Assembly: GCA_040880005.1 (NCBI GenBank)
Contig: JBBDJG010000015.1
Location: 61,743-125,742, forward strand
Source: JBBDJG01 sp040880005
GTDB lineage: Bacteria; Actinomycetota; Thermoleophilia; Solirubrobacterales; JBBDJG01
DNA length: 64,000 bases
Direction: 5' to 3'
The notes beneath the pieces are model-generated. The model saw only the letters and a list, made by a program, of their open reading frames with translations. It searched no databases and was not told where the DNA came from. The position numbers and the translations under genes are program-made. The stretch's first letter is position 1. Each line of letters begins with the position of its first letter. Below are positions 27,199 to 35,185 of this stretch, piece after piece.

Positions 27199-28283
27199 AG
27201 CCGCAGTCCGCGGCGGCATCGGCCGCAGTATCGCGCCGTTACATGGAGTTGCCCCGCTACCTGCGAGTGGTGACGGGTCAGGCGGAGCTGGCCGAGACCT
27301 TGACCGCGGTCGCTCGCGATCTCGGGTTTGCGAACCTTTGCGTGGTCAGCGGCGCGGGCGCCACCGCCGGAGTGGCCGAAGGCCTGGCGAGCGGGCTGGC
27401 GCAGCTCGCGGTCTCACACGTGCAAGCGACCGGCGACGGCCGCGACGTAGCCGAGTCATTGGCAGCCGCGGACGAGCTGCGCGACGCCGACGTCGTCGTG
27501 GCGGTGGGTGGCGGCAAGACGATCGACGTGACCAAGCTCGCCTGCGAGTTGGCCGACGTCCCGGTGGTCACGGTCCCCACGCAGCTCACTGCCGATGGCA
27601 TCGCCTCGCCGATCAGCGTCGTTCGGGACTCGGCCGGTCACACCCAGAGCATGCGCGCGAGGATGCCGATCGCGGTGCTGGCCGACCTGGACGTGATCGC
27701 GGCCTCGCCGGTGGCGAGCATGCGTGCCGGGCTCGGCGACCTGGTCGCCAACCCATGCGCAATCCGCGACTGGCGATTGGCGGCAAACGCGGATCGCGAG
27801 TCGGTCGACGACTTCGCCGCGCTGCTTGCGCAGACCGCGACCGACCTGGTGTACGCGACCGGCGTCGCGCAGCTGGGGGCCGAACAGCCGGATCGCGACT
27901 TCCTCAGGCGTTTGTTGGAGGGGCTGGTATTGAGCGGGCTGGCGATGGAAATCGCGGGGTCGTCGCGCCCCTGCTCGGGATCGGAGCACCTGTTCAGCCA
28001 TGCGCTCGATCGGCTGCGGCCGGGAACCGCGGCGCACGGCGAGCAGGTCGCGTTCGGTTCGCTGCTGGCGGCGAGGCTGCACGGCGCCGACTGGCGCAGC
28101 CTTCAATCCTTCTTGCGCTCGGCCGGCATGGAGCGCGCCGCGAGCGGCTTCGGGCTTTCGGAGAATGAACTGATCGAGGTGCTCGAAGTGGCGCCCTCGA
28201 CTCGCCCCGACCGCTACACGGTGCTCGACGAGGTCGATGAGCCCGAGCTGGGCGCCGCCGTGCGAGACGTTCTCACTGCTTAG
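27195..28283 (+). CDS. sn-glycerol-1-phosphate dehydrogenase family (AraM-like)
   Basis: A 362-residue iron/zinc-type alcohol dehydrogenase fold. NAD-binding GGGKTIDVTKLA and TQLTADGIASP match the glycerol-1-phosphate dehydrogenase branch. Metal ligands are likely the Asp of AGLGDLVAN and the His residues of GSEHLFSHALD and AAHGEQVAFG. The enzyme reduces dihydroxyacetone phosphate to sn-glycerol-1-phosphate, the archaeal-type stereoisomer, also made by AraM in some bacteria. The ATG overlaps the nucleotidyltransferase stop (ATGA), so the two are coupled. Confidence 0.87.
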   Translation: MKPQSAAASAAVSRRYMELPRYLRVVTGQAELAETLTAVARDLGFANLCVVSGAGATAGVAEGLASGLAQLAVSHVQATGDGRDVAESLAAADELRDADVVVAVGGGKTIDVTKLACELADVPVVTVPTQLTADGIASPISVVRDSAGHTQSMRARMPIAVLADLDVIAASPVASMRAGLGDLVANPCAIRDWRLAANADRESVDDFAALLAQTATDLVYATGVAQLGAEQPDRDFLRRLLEGLVLSGLAMEIAGSSRPCSGSEHLFSHALDRLRPGTAAHGEQVAFGSLLAARLHGADWRSLQSFLRSAGMERAASGFGLSENELIEVLEVAPSTRPDRYTVLDEVDEPELGAAVRDVLTA

Positions 28284-28292
28284 ACGACCGGG

Positions 28293-28754
28293 CTACTCGC
28301 CGATCACCTTGATCACCAGCCGCTTGTTGCGCCGCCCGTCGAACTCGGCGTAGAAGACCTCCTGCCAGGGGCCGAGGTCGAGCTTACCCTCGGTGATCGG
28401 CAGCACGACCTGCTGGTGCACGAGCAGGTTCTTGAAGTGGGCGTCACCGTTGTCCTCGCCGCCGCGGTGGTGGCGGTAGTCGCCGCCTTCCGGCAGTAGT
28501 GCCTCGGCGACTGGGTTGGCGGCGGGCTTCCAGCTCGGCGGCGCCAGCTTGTCGAGCCATTCGAGCGTGTCCTCGAGGATTCCGGGCTCGTTGTCGTTGA
28601 CCCACACGCCGGCGGTGATGTGCATCGCCGACACGAGCACCATCCCTTCCGCCACTTCTGAATCGTCAACGGCGCCTTGCACGTCGTCCGTGATGTGTAC
28701 GAACTCACGCCGCTCCTTCGTCTTGAACGTGTGGTGAACGGTGTGTGATTTCAA
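28293..28754 (-). CDS. YjbQ/UPF0047 family protein
   Basis: The 153-residue protein matches the YjbQ family: MHITAGVWVNDNEPGILEDT, GEDNGDAHFKNLL and LGPWQEVFYAEFDG with conserved His and Glu residues. Some members have weak thiamine-phosphate synthase activity; the real role is not established. The ATG overlaps the upstream GT2 stop on the same strand (ATGA), so it may be co-translated with it. Confidence 0.9.
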   Translation of the reverse strand: MKSHTVHHTFKTKERREFVHITDDVQGAVDDSEVAEGMVLVSAMHITAGVWVNDNEPGILEDTLEWLDKLAPPSWKPAANPVAEALLPEGGDYRHHRGGEDNGDAHFKNLLVHQQVVLPITEGKLDLGPWQEVFYAEFDGRRNKRLVIKVIGE

Positions 28755-29683
28755 GATTCGGCCTCCTGTTGTTCCTGTCGTTGCTCTCGTAATCCTTCGC
28801 CACTGCCTGGAAACAGCGAGTAGCGTGCGTGCATCGCGTAGCGGCTCGCGTCTTTGCCCGGCAACACCAGCGCGCCCACTGCTCGCAGCGAGTACGCCCA
28901 GGCGCTGAGGACGCGCACGACCAGCGCCGCCGGTTGCCCGTGGTGCTTCTTCATATACAGATCGCGGTTGCGCGAGAACTCGACGATTCGCCGCCGCGCC
29001 GATGCGCCGTGTGAGAGCTGCTCGCGGTGGTAGATCCTTGCCGCAGGGACGAACAGCGTCTTCCAGCCGGCGTCGTTCGCCCGCTTCTGCCAGTCGACCT
29101 CATCCGAATAGACGAAGAACGCCGGGTCCATCGGGCCGACCTCGTCGAAGGCGCGCTTGCGCACGAGCATGCCGGCGGACTGCACCCAGTCAACCGTGCG
29201 TGTTTCGTTCCCCCGGCTCTGCACGGTGTGGCGGTTGTGCAGCAGCAGCGCGCCGGCGAGAGCGGTGCGCACGCCGGGAAACCGCCACGCGCACGGCTGG
29301 GGAGTTCCTTCCGCGTTCAGCAACCGTGCGCCTGCCACCGCCGCAGCGGGCTCGGACTCGAGCGCCGCGACGAGCGCGTCGGCAGCACCGGGTGTCAGCT
29401 CGGAGTCCTCGTTCAAGAGCAGGCAGAAATCGCCACGAGCACGACTCATGAGGTCGGAATCGTTCTCGGCCTTGCCGCGGCGCGTGCTCAACTCGATCAG
29501 CTCAACTTGCGGGAAGGCCTCGCGGACTGCGCCGGCCGATCCGTCGCGTGAGGCGTTGTCGAGCACGAGGATCTCGTGTGGGCGCGACGGGGGGTTGGCG
29601 GCTATCGACCGCAGGCAGGCGAGCAGCAGATCGCGGCCGTCGGTGTTGACTATGCAGACCGATATCTGTGGCGGGTCGGGCAC
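28751..29683 (-). CDS. Family 2 glycosyltransferase
   Basis: About 310 residues with a GT-A domain: ISVCIVNTDGRDLLLACLRS, LVLDNASRDGSAGAV, LLNEDSEL (metal-binding DXD-like) and FFVYSDEVDWQKRANDAGW, the pattern of rhamnosyl/other GT2 enzymes. GTG 29683 begins the fold; an ATG at 29728 with AGGTGG upstream is possible but would overlap the divergent GT4 gene by 17 bases. It probably adds one sugar to the lipid-linked repeat unit. Confidence 0.85.
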   Translation of the reverse strand: MPDPPQISVCIVNTDGRDLLLACLRSIAANPPSRPHEILVLDNASRDGSAGAVREAFPQVELIELSTRRGKAENDSDLMSRARGDFCLLLNEDSELTPGAADALVAALESEPAAAVAGARLLNAEGTPQPCAWRFPGVRTALAGALLLHNRHTVQSRGNETRTVDWVQSAGMLVRKRAFDEVGPMDPAFFVYSDEVDWQKRANDAGWKTLFVPAARIYHREQLSHGASARRRIVEFSRNRDLYMKKHHGQPAALVVRVLSAWAYSLRAVGALVLPGKDASRYAMHARYSLFPGSGEGLREQRQEQQEAES

Positions 29684-29711
29684 GGCGTCATGTTGACGAT
29701 AATGCGCTGCG

Positions 29712-30815
29712 ATGCGCGTCACGGTCATCGACCCACCTGCCTACACGCCTCCCTACGACCACTGCCTGTGCGAGGCGCTGGCGGCGCGAGGGCTGGAAGT
29801 GGAACTGGCCACCAGCCGCTTCCGTTATGCGGCGACGCCACGGCCGCTCGGCTACACGCGCACGGAGTGCTTCTATCGCCGCGGCGGCAGCAGCTCGACC
29901 CTCAAGGCCTTGCAGCATCCGCTCGACATGGCGCGGCTTGCTCGCCATGCGCGCGGCTCGATCGCGCACTTCCAGTGGCTGCCGATCCCGTCGCTGGACC
30001 GCCGGCTCGTGCGCAGGTTCGAACGGCCGCGTGTCTTGACCGCGCACGACATCCTTCCCCGCGAGGCCGGCGCGCGACGGCGCAACGCCGCTCGCAGGCT
30101 GTTCGATGAGATGGACGCGGTCGTCGTGCACTCGCGTTCGGGTCGCGAGCGACTGGTGGACGACCTCGGTGTCGATCCGGCGCTCGTGCACGTGATCCCG
30201 CATGGATCGTTCGAGCATCTCGCCAGGGGAAACGCGACGCAGCCGATCGACCCCGTCGCCGGCGACCTCGACGGGCACGAGGTGGTGCTGTTTTTCGGCT
30301 TGATCCGCCCCTACAAGGGACTCGACGTCCTGATCGAGGCGTTCGGCCAGCTACCCGGCGATGCGGTCCTGCTCGTGGCCGGGATGCCGCGCGTTCCGAT
30401 CGAGCCGCTGCGCCGACGGGTGGAAGAGCTCGGCCTCACCGATCGAGTCCGCTTCGTGCCCCGCTTCATCTCCGACCCGGAGATCCCGGCCTACTTCGAG
30501 CGCGCCGACGTGGTTGCGCTGCCGTATCGCGAGACGGAGCAGTCCGGCGTCCTGTTCACGGCGCTGGCGTTCGGCAAGCCTGTCGTCGCGAGCGACATCG
30601 GAGGCTTCAGCGAGGTCGGCCGCGACCACGCAGCGATACGGCTGGTGGCGCCGGATGACCCCGGCGCGCTCGCCGGCGCGCTCGGCGAGCTGTTGCGCGA
30701 CGAAGATCAGCGCGAGCGCTTGTCCCAGGCCGCCCGCGCAGCCGCCAGCGGACCGTACTCGTGGGCCCGGGCCGCGGAGTTGACCGAGGCCCTCTACCGC
30801 GGGCTGCTGCCATGA
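29712..30815 (+). CDS. Family 4 glycosyltransferase
   Basis: The 367-residue GT-B protein begins MRVTVIDPPAYTPPYD. The C-terminal donor domain has VLFFGLIRPYKGLDVLIEAF, ADVVALPYRETEQSGVL (the EX7E region) and FGKPVVASDIGGFSEV. It uses a nucleotide sugar to extend the surface glycan at the inner membrane face. It heads a three-gene run of overlapping genes ending with the priming transferase. No clear ribosome site is seen. Confidence 0.9.
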   Translation: MRVTVIDPPAYTPPYDHCLCEALAARGLEVELATSRFRYAATPRPLGYTRTECFYRRGGSSSTLKALQHPLDMARLARHARGSIAHFQWLPIPSLDRRLVRRFERPRVLTAHDILPREAGARRRNAARRLFDEMDAVVVHSRSGRERLVDDLGVDPALVHVIPHGSFEHLARGNATQPIDPVAGDLDGHEVVLFFGLIRPYKGLDVLIEAFGQLPGDAVLLVAGMPRVPIEPLRRRVEELGLTDRVRFVPRFISDPEIPAYFERADVVALPYRETEQSGVLFTALAFGKPVVASDIGGFSEVGRDHAAIRLVAPDDPGALAGALGELLRDEDQRERLSQAARAAASGPYSWARAAELTEALYRGLLP

Positions 30816-31951
30816 CGGCGCTTGCAGTCGTCTTCTGGGTATCGGCGGCCGCGATTGTCTATACGCACGCCGGTTACCCGCTGTTGCTGCGCGTGATCGG
30901 CCGTCGCGCCCGGCACAGGAAACCCGCCGAAAGCGATCTGCCCAGCGTCACGCTGATCGTCGCCGCCCACGACGAGCAGACGGTGATCGAGCGCAAGCTG
31001 CGCAACTCGCTGGAGCTGGACTATCCGCGCGGGCTGCTCGAAGTGATCGTCGCCTCCGACGGCTCCGGCGATCGCACGGTCGAGATCGCGCGCTCGCTGG
31101 CCGCCGGCGACGATCGCGTGAAGGTGCTCGACCTCGAGCGAGCCGGCAAGGTGCGCGCCCAAGACGTGGCCGCCGACGTCGCGACGGGCGACGTGCTCGC
31201 GTTCTCCGACGCCAACGCGTACTGGGAGGCCGACGCGCTGCGCAAGTTGGTCGCGCCGTTCGCGGACGAAGAGGTCGGCTACGTTTGCGGCGAGCTGCGC
31301 TACGAGTCGGTCGACGGGTCCAATCAGGAGGGCGCGTACTGGCGCTTCGAGACCGCCAACCGCGACTACGAAAGCCGCCTGCATTCGGTCACGGCCGGCA
31401 ACGGCGCGATCTATGCGGTCAGGGATGAGGCCTACCTGCGCCTCGACCCTCGCACCAGCCACGACCTCTCGTTGCCCTTCAACCTCGTCAAGCGCGGCTG
31501 GCTGGCGCTGTCGGAGCCGTCGGCGGTCGCGGTCGAGCGGCCGCTCGCCACCAACGAGGGCGAGTTCGCGCGCAAGCGGCGCATGATGAGCCACGCTTGG
31601 CCGGCGATCCTAGGCGGCGGGATGCTCGACCCGCGTGGCTACGGACCCGTTTACGCATTCGAGATCTTCTCCCACCGGGCACTGCGTTACGCGACGCCCT
31701 TTCTGCACGTGATCGCGTTCGTCGCGAACTTGGCGCTCGTCGGGGAGGGCTTGGTGTACGTCGTAACGCTGGCGATCCAACTCGCATTCGTGATGGCCGC
31801 GATAGCCGGACGGCTCACGCGCGGCCGGCCGCGCGTGCTCGCGCTGTGCCAGTACTACTTGCTGACGACCGCTTCGATCGCGGCCGGCCTTTGGGATTGG
31901 CTGCGGCGCGGAACGCCCACCACCTGGGAGAAGGCGCAGGGCCGCGCGTGA
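30812..31951 (+). CDS. Membrane-associated family 2 glycosyltransferase
   Basis: The 379-residue protein has an N-terminal membrane span (ALAVVFWVSAAAIVYTHAGY), a GT-A domain (VTLIVAAHDEQTVIERKL, VIVASDGSGDRTVEIA, FSDANAYWEADALRK) and two or three C-terminal spans. This resembles processive or membrane-bound GT2 enzymes of the cellulose/hyaluronan synthase branch. The ATG overlaps the previous stop (ATGA). The exact sugar is not predictable. Confidence 0.88.
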   Translation: MTALAVVFWVSAAAIVYTHAGYPLLLRVIGRRARHRKPAESDLPSVTLIVAAHDEQTVIERKLRNSLELDYPRGLLEVIVASDGSGDRTVEIARSLAAGDDRVKVLDLERAGKVRAQDVAADVATGDVLAFSDANAYWEADALRKLVAPFADEEVGYVCGELRYESVDGSNQEGAYWRFETANRDYESRLHSVTAGNGAIYAVRDEAYLRLDPRTSHDLSLPFNLVKRGWLALSEPSAVAVERPLATNEGEFARKRRMMSHAWPAILGGGMLDPRGYGPVYAFEIFSHRALRYATPFLHVIAFVANLALVGEGLVYVVTLAIQLAFVMAAIAGRLTRGRPRVLALCQYYLLTTASIAAGLWDWLRRGTPTTWEKAQGRA

Positions 31952-32598
31952 AGCCGCAAGCAAGGCCGGCCGTGCCTGCCGATCCGAGGCCGCGGGTCAT
32001 CCGCGCGATCAAGCGCGCGCTCGACCTCGTCGGGGCCGCGGTCCTGCTCGTGCTCAGCTCGCCGCTGCTTGCGCTCGCGTGTGGGGCGATCCGGATCGGG
32101 TCGCGCGGCTCGCCGATCTACCGGCAGCGCCGTGTCGGTAAGCGCGGCCGCGACTTCGAGCTGCTGAAGCTGCGCACGATGGTCGAGGGTGCCGAGGGCA
32201 GCGGCAAGGGGCTCGCGGTTGACGAAGACGATCCGCGCATCACGCGCATCGGTGCGCTGCTGCGCCGCTTCTCGCTCGACGAGCTGCCCAACCTGTTGAA
32301 CGTCGTGCGTGGTGAGATGAGCCTGGTCGGGCCACGCCCGACCGTGCGGGTTCAGGTCGATCAGTACACGCAGCGCCAGCTCGGCCGGCTCGCGGTCGAG
32401 CCCGGCATCAGCGGCTGGGCGCAGGTGCAGGGCCGGGCGTCCTTACCGTGGCACGAGCGCATCGAGTTGGACCTTTGGTACGTGGAGAACTGGTCGCTGC
32501 GGCTCGACGCGCGCATCGCGTGGATGACGCTGCGGCTGCTGATCAGCGGCAGGGGACTCTACCGCGGCTCGACTGGCGGCTGGCGCCCGCCGGAATAG
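31948..32598 (+). CDS. Priming sugar-phosphate transferase (monotopic PGT, WcaJ/PglC-like)
   Basis: The 216-residue protein has one re-entrant membrane helix (LDLVGAAVLLVLSSPLLALA) and the phosphoglycosyl transferase core: PIYRQRRVGKRGRDFELLKL, RFSLDELPNLLNVVRGEMSL with the catalytic Asp-Glu pair, and VGPRP. It transfers the first sugar-phosphate to undecaprenyl phosphate and so starts each repeat unit. It lacks the extra N-terminal spans of WbaP. The GTG overlaps the previous stop (GTGA). It is the last gene of the locus on this strand. Confidence 0.93.
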   Translation: MKPQARPAVPADPRPRVIRAIKRALDLVGAAVLLVLSSPLLALACGAIRIGSRGSPIYRQRRVGKRGRDFELLKLRTMVEGAEGSGKGLAVDEDDPRITRIGALLRRFSLDELPNLLNVVRGEMSLVGPRPTVRVQVDQYTQRQLGRLAVEPGISGWAQVQGRASLPWHERIELDLWYVENWSLRLDARIAWMTLRLLISGRGLYRGSTGGWRPPE

Positions 32599-32882
32599 GG
32601 GCACGATGCAACGCTCGTCACGCAGTACCAGCTTGCTGCACGAGTTGGCACGTCCCAGCCGGCGCTCGCCTGTTAGGAGACAGCCGCAGCTCTACCAACC
32701 TTCCCGACGCTCGAGCGCCCGCCTCGATCCAGTGTTGTGAGGCGGTTTGAGTTGCGCTGAGTTGCTCCGACCTTCGCTCATGTTGATGCCAAAAAGATGC
32801 TCGAGCTAGTGAGACCGCACCATCCGGCTGCTTGCTCATCGGATCGTGCCGATCGCGTCTCTTGATCTGATCGGGCTCCCGT

Positions 32883-34127
32883 CTACGGCCCGAGCGCGCC
32901 AACTGGAACAACGCTGATGCCGTCATCACGGACGTAGCCGTAGCCGGATCCCGTGATCACGACCAAGGCGCTGGGCGCACCGGTCTTCGACGAATCAACG
33001 CGCTTCGCGAGCTTCAACAGGTTCCGGGCACCTTCATCAATCCAGTTCTGGCCGAGCTTGATCTCGAACGCTGCCCAGCGCCCGTCCACGGCCTGAACGA
33101 CGGCGTCGACTTCGAGGTCCTGGTCCTTGTACTGGAGGACCTCAGCGTCGGCCGCCTGTGCATAGATCCTCAAGTCGCGCACTACCAACGACTCGAACAG
33201 AAAGCCAAGGAAGCTGAGGTCGTCTAGGGTCGTCTGCGGAGACCCGCGAAGCGCCGCGACCGCGAGCGAGGGACATACGAAGTGGCGCTTCGCCTGCGAT
33301 CGCAGCGCGTGCCTCGAGCGAAGATGCGGCGCCCACGCCGGCTGATCCTCGCGGACTTTCAGCCGGCGCAAGGCGTCGAGGTAGTCTCCGACGGTGTCGC
33401 GCTTTAACGGGTCATCGCCCCCGCCGGTGTCTGCCGCGAGGGTTGAAACGCTGGCATACGTTGCCACGTTGCGGGCCAGGCTGCGAAGCAGCACGGCGAC
33501 ACGCTCGGGGTCACGGCGGGCAGTCCCGACGCGGTTGATGTCCACGCGGCGGACCTCGTCGAGATAGCTGCGATTCGCGTGCAGAGCTTCGCCTTGCTCG
33601 AGCCCCTGAATCGCCGGCCACCCTCCAACAGCGATCCGCGCTGCCAGGTCGCCGAGCGTCACTCCTGTATCGGGGGAGCGAACCGGCCGACCATCCAGGA
33701 GCGACTCCAACGAGATCGAGCCATCGCTGTGGCTCGTCTCGAGCAGGCTCATCGGCCGCATCTGGATGCGGGTAATGCGCCCCGCGCCGGTATGACGACT
33801 CTCATCCTCCGCTGGCACCGCTGATCCGGTGAGAATGAATTGCCCCGGCTGGGCGCGGCGATCCACTTCCCGGCGAACGTGGTTCCAAAGCTCAGGGACC
33901 AGCTGCCACTCGTCGATCAGCCTTGGCGTTTCGCCCTCCAAGACGAGCGAGGGATCGATGGAGGCGGCCTCTCTCGCCTGGAGGTCGATGTCGAGCAGCA
34001 CCTCGCTGCGGGCGATCTGGCGCGCCGTTTCGGTCTTGCCCGAGGCCTTTGGACCCTCGATCAGGACGGCGCCGAGCGCTTCCAGGCGCCGCCGCAGCTC
34101 GCTATCTAGTATTCGGGGAAAATACAC
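32883..34127 (-). CDS. AAA-type ATPase with C-terminal DUF4143
   Basis: The product of about 414 residues has an N-terminal P-loop (AVLIEGPKASGKTETARQIA), a Walker B-like LIDEWQLVPELW, arginine/sensor region FILTGSAVPAED, and a C-terminal DUF4143 part with EVDAVVQAVDGRWAAFEIKL, a PD-(D/E)XK-like core. Such ATPases are common, strain-variable and of unknown role. Start: GTG 34127 falls where transcription should begin from a TATAAT box at 34137-34142, so translation may be leaderless; a TTG at 34136 would precede that start point. It stands alone between intergenic and decayed sequence, which suggests acquisition. Confidence 0.87.
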   Translation of the reverse strand: MYFPRILDSELRRRLEALGAVLIEGPKASGKTETARQIARSEVLLDIDLQAREAASIDPSLVLEGETPRLIDEWQLVPELWNHVRREVDRRAQPGQFILTGSAVPAEDESRHTGAGRITRIQMRPMSLLETSHSDGSISLESLLDGRPVRSPDTGVTLGDLAARIAVGGWPAIQGLEQGEALHANRSYLDEVRRVDINRVGTARRDPERVAVLLRSLARNVATYASVSTLAADTGGGDDPLKRDTVGDYLDALRRLKVREDQPAWAPHLRSRHALRSQAKRHFVCPSLAVAALRGSPQTTLDDLSFLGFLFESLVVRDLRIYAQAADAEVLQYKDQDLEVDAVVQAVDGRWAAFEIKLGQNWIDEGARNLLKLAKRVDSSKTGAPSALVVITGSGYGYVRDDGISVVPVGALGP

Positions 34128-34159
34128 AGCGGGCAAATTATAGAGACATTAGCGGGCAA
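34128..34159 (-). promoter_or_regulatory. Promoter with paired operator-like repeats for the DUF4143 gene
   Basis: Read on the minus strand, TTGCCCGCT occurs twice (34159-34151 and 34136-34128), 23 bases apart. A perfect TATAAT (34142-34137) lies between them, so one copy sits in the -35/-10 spacer region and the other at the predicted transcription start. Two copies two helical turns apart around a promoter is the usual layout of a repressor site. The regulator is unknown. Confidence 0.6.
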
Positions 34160-34222
34160 TAAATAAAGGGTACGCAGGGCACCCTATAAGCACCAAGCCG
34201 CCGCGACGGCGGCCGGATGGGA

Positions 34223-34303
34223 TCAGTCGATCGGGGTGGCGTCGACCGGGACGACGTCGTCGGGCTTCGCGCGCAGGGCGAAGCCCTCGTAGATCAGATA
34301 AGC
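34223..34303 (-). pseudogene. C-terminal remnant of an unidentified protein gene
   Basis: On the minus strand 26 codons read AYLIYEGFALRAKPDDVVPV then DATPID and TGA, with the codon bias of this genome. The frame runs upstream straight into a run of C and a tRNA-like fragment, so the rest of the gene is missing. I cannot name the parent protein. Confidence 0.45.
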
Positions 34304-34348
34304 GGGGGGGGGGAACCCGCGACCTTCGGGTTATGAACCCGGGATCGC
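34304..34348 (-). pseudogene. Degenerate 3' part of a tRNA-Met gene
   Basis: Read on the minus strand it shows an anticodon arm GGG-TTCATAA-CCC with anticodon CAT, variable loop AGGTC, the T-stem start GCGGGTTC, then a run of ten C and CGCTTA where the T-loop and acceptor strand should be. Three G-C pairs next to the anticodon loop recall initiator tRNA. The 5' half is absent. It is probably a scar of integration at a tRNA-Met 3' end. Confidence 0.6.
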
Positions 34349-35107
34349 GCCGCTCTGGTGGAACGGTGGGATCTCGCCCGGCCAGCCGGGTGCGCCGACC
34401 GACGGTTGGTGTCCCGATGCGCCCTCCGGGGCCTGGTCCACGTAGCGGTCGTAGAAGTCCCTGATCACGTCGAAGGTCGCATCGGTGATCTTCTTGCAGC
34501 CGGCCAGGTGACCCCAGGAGCTGATCGCGACGTCGTATGGCATCGAGCTGTTGGGGAACAGCAGCAGGAACTGCTTGTTCTGGTTGAAGAATCCGCCGAG
34601 CTGGTCTAGGCGCCGGGCGGGGATGTCGGGCTTGTAGTGGATCTCGACGCGGCCGCCCTCTAGCGCATGGATGAGGTGGCGAGGCTGCGGCTCTTTCGTA
34701 TAGACGCCGTCGGGTTGTGCCAGAGCATCGTGGTCGCCGGACGTGGGCGGGTTGGTCTTGTAAACGACCTTCTTGCTCGAGGGCACGTGGCTGCGGCCCG
34801 CGATCGGCGGATTCTCGAGCTTGCAGCCGGCCGCCTCGGCGGCCGAGAAGAGGTCCTGGTCGTCCAGCGGCGGCGGATCGACGGCTCCGTCGAACTGCGC
34901 GTGCGGCCCGCCCGAGTCGTCTTTCTTGCCGGACGAGCCGCCGCTCGCCGCCACGATCGCGATCACCGCGCCGATCACCGCCAGCACCAGCACCGCGCCG
35001 ATGACGATCCCGTAGGTGCGTCGCTGCTTCGATTGCTGGTCGGCTGCCTGCTCAGCCGCCTGCCGCTCCTGCCTGCGGCGCTCCTTCTCTTCCTTGCGGC
35101 TTGCCAT
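34331..35107 (-). CDS. DUF3105 membrane-anchored protein
   Basis: The 258-residue protein has a very charged N-terminus (EEKERRRQERQAAEQ, likely coiled coil), a membrane span (about 33-54) and an outer DUF3105 domain with YKTNPPTSGDHDA, RHLIHALEGGRVEIHYKP and AISSWGHLAGC. The conserved His residues suggest metal binding, but function is unknown. The last codons and TAA lie in the tRNA-Met-like fragment (the stop uses its CATAA), so the original C-terminus may have been replaced by a recombination event. Confidence 0.85.
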   Translation of the reverse strand: MASRKEEKERRRQERQAAEQAADQQSKQRRTYGIVIGAVLVLAVIGAVIAIVAASGGSSGKKDDSGGPHAQFDGAVDPPPLDDQDLFSAAEAAGCKLENPPIAGRSHVPSSKKVVYKTNPPTSGDHDALAQPDGVYTKEPQPRHLIHALEGGRVEIHYKPDIPARRLDQLGGFFNQNKQFLLLFPNSSMPYDVAISSWGHLAGCKKITDATFDVIRDFYDRYVDQAPEGASGHQPSVGAPGWPGEIPPFHQSGAIPGS

Positions 35108-35185
35108 CTCAAAAATGAGACTACTTCATCGGCGGCCGTGTTCCTGCCGTTGGCGACACCCGCCGCAATCTCGTAGGCTCAACGC

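Noticed and set aside
29684..29728. Longer N-terminus for the GT2 gene from ATG 29728
   Set aside because: It has AGGTGG upstream but would overlap the divergent GT4 start by 17 bases and adds residues outside the fold; kept only as an alternative.
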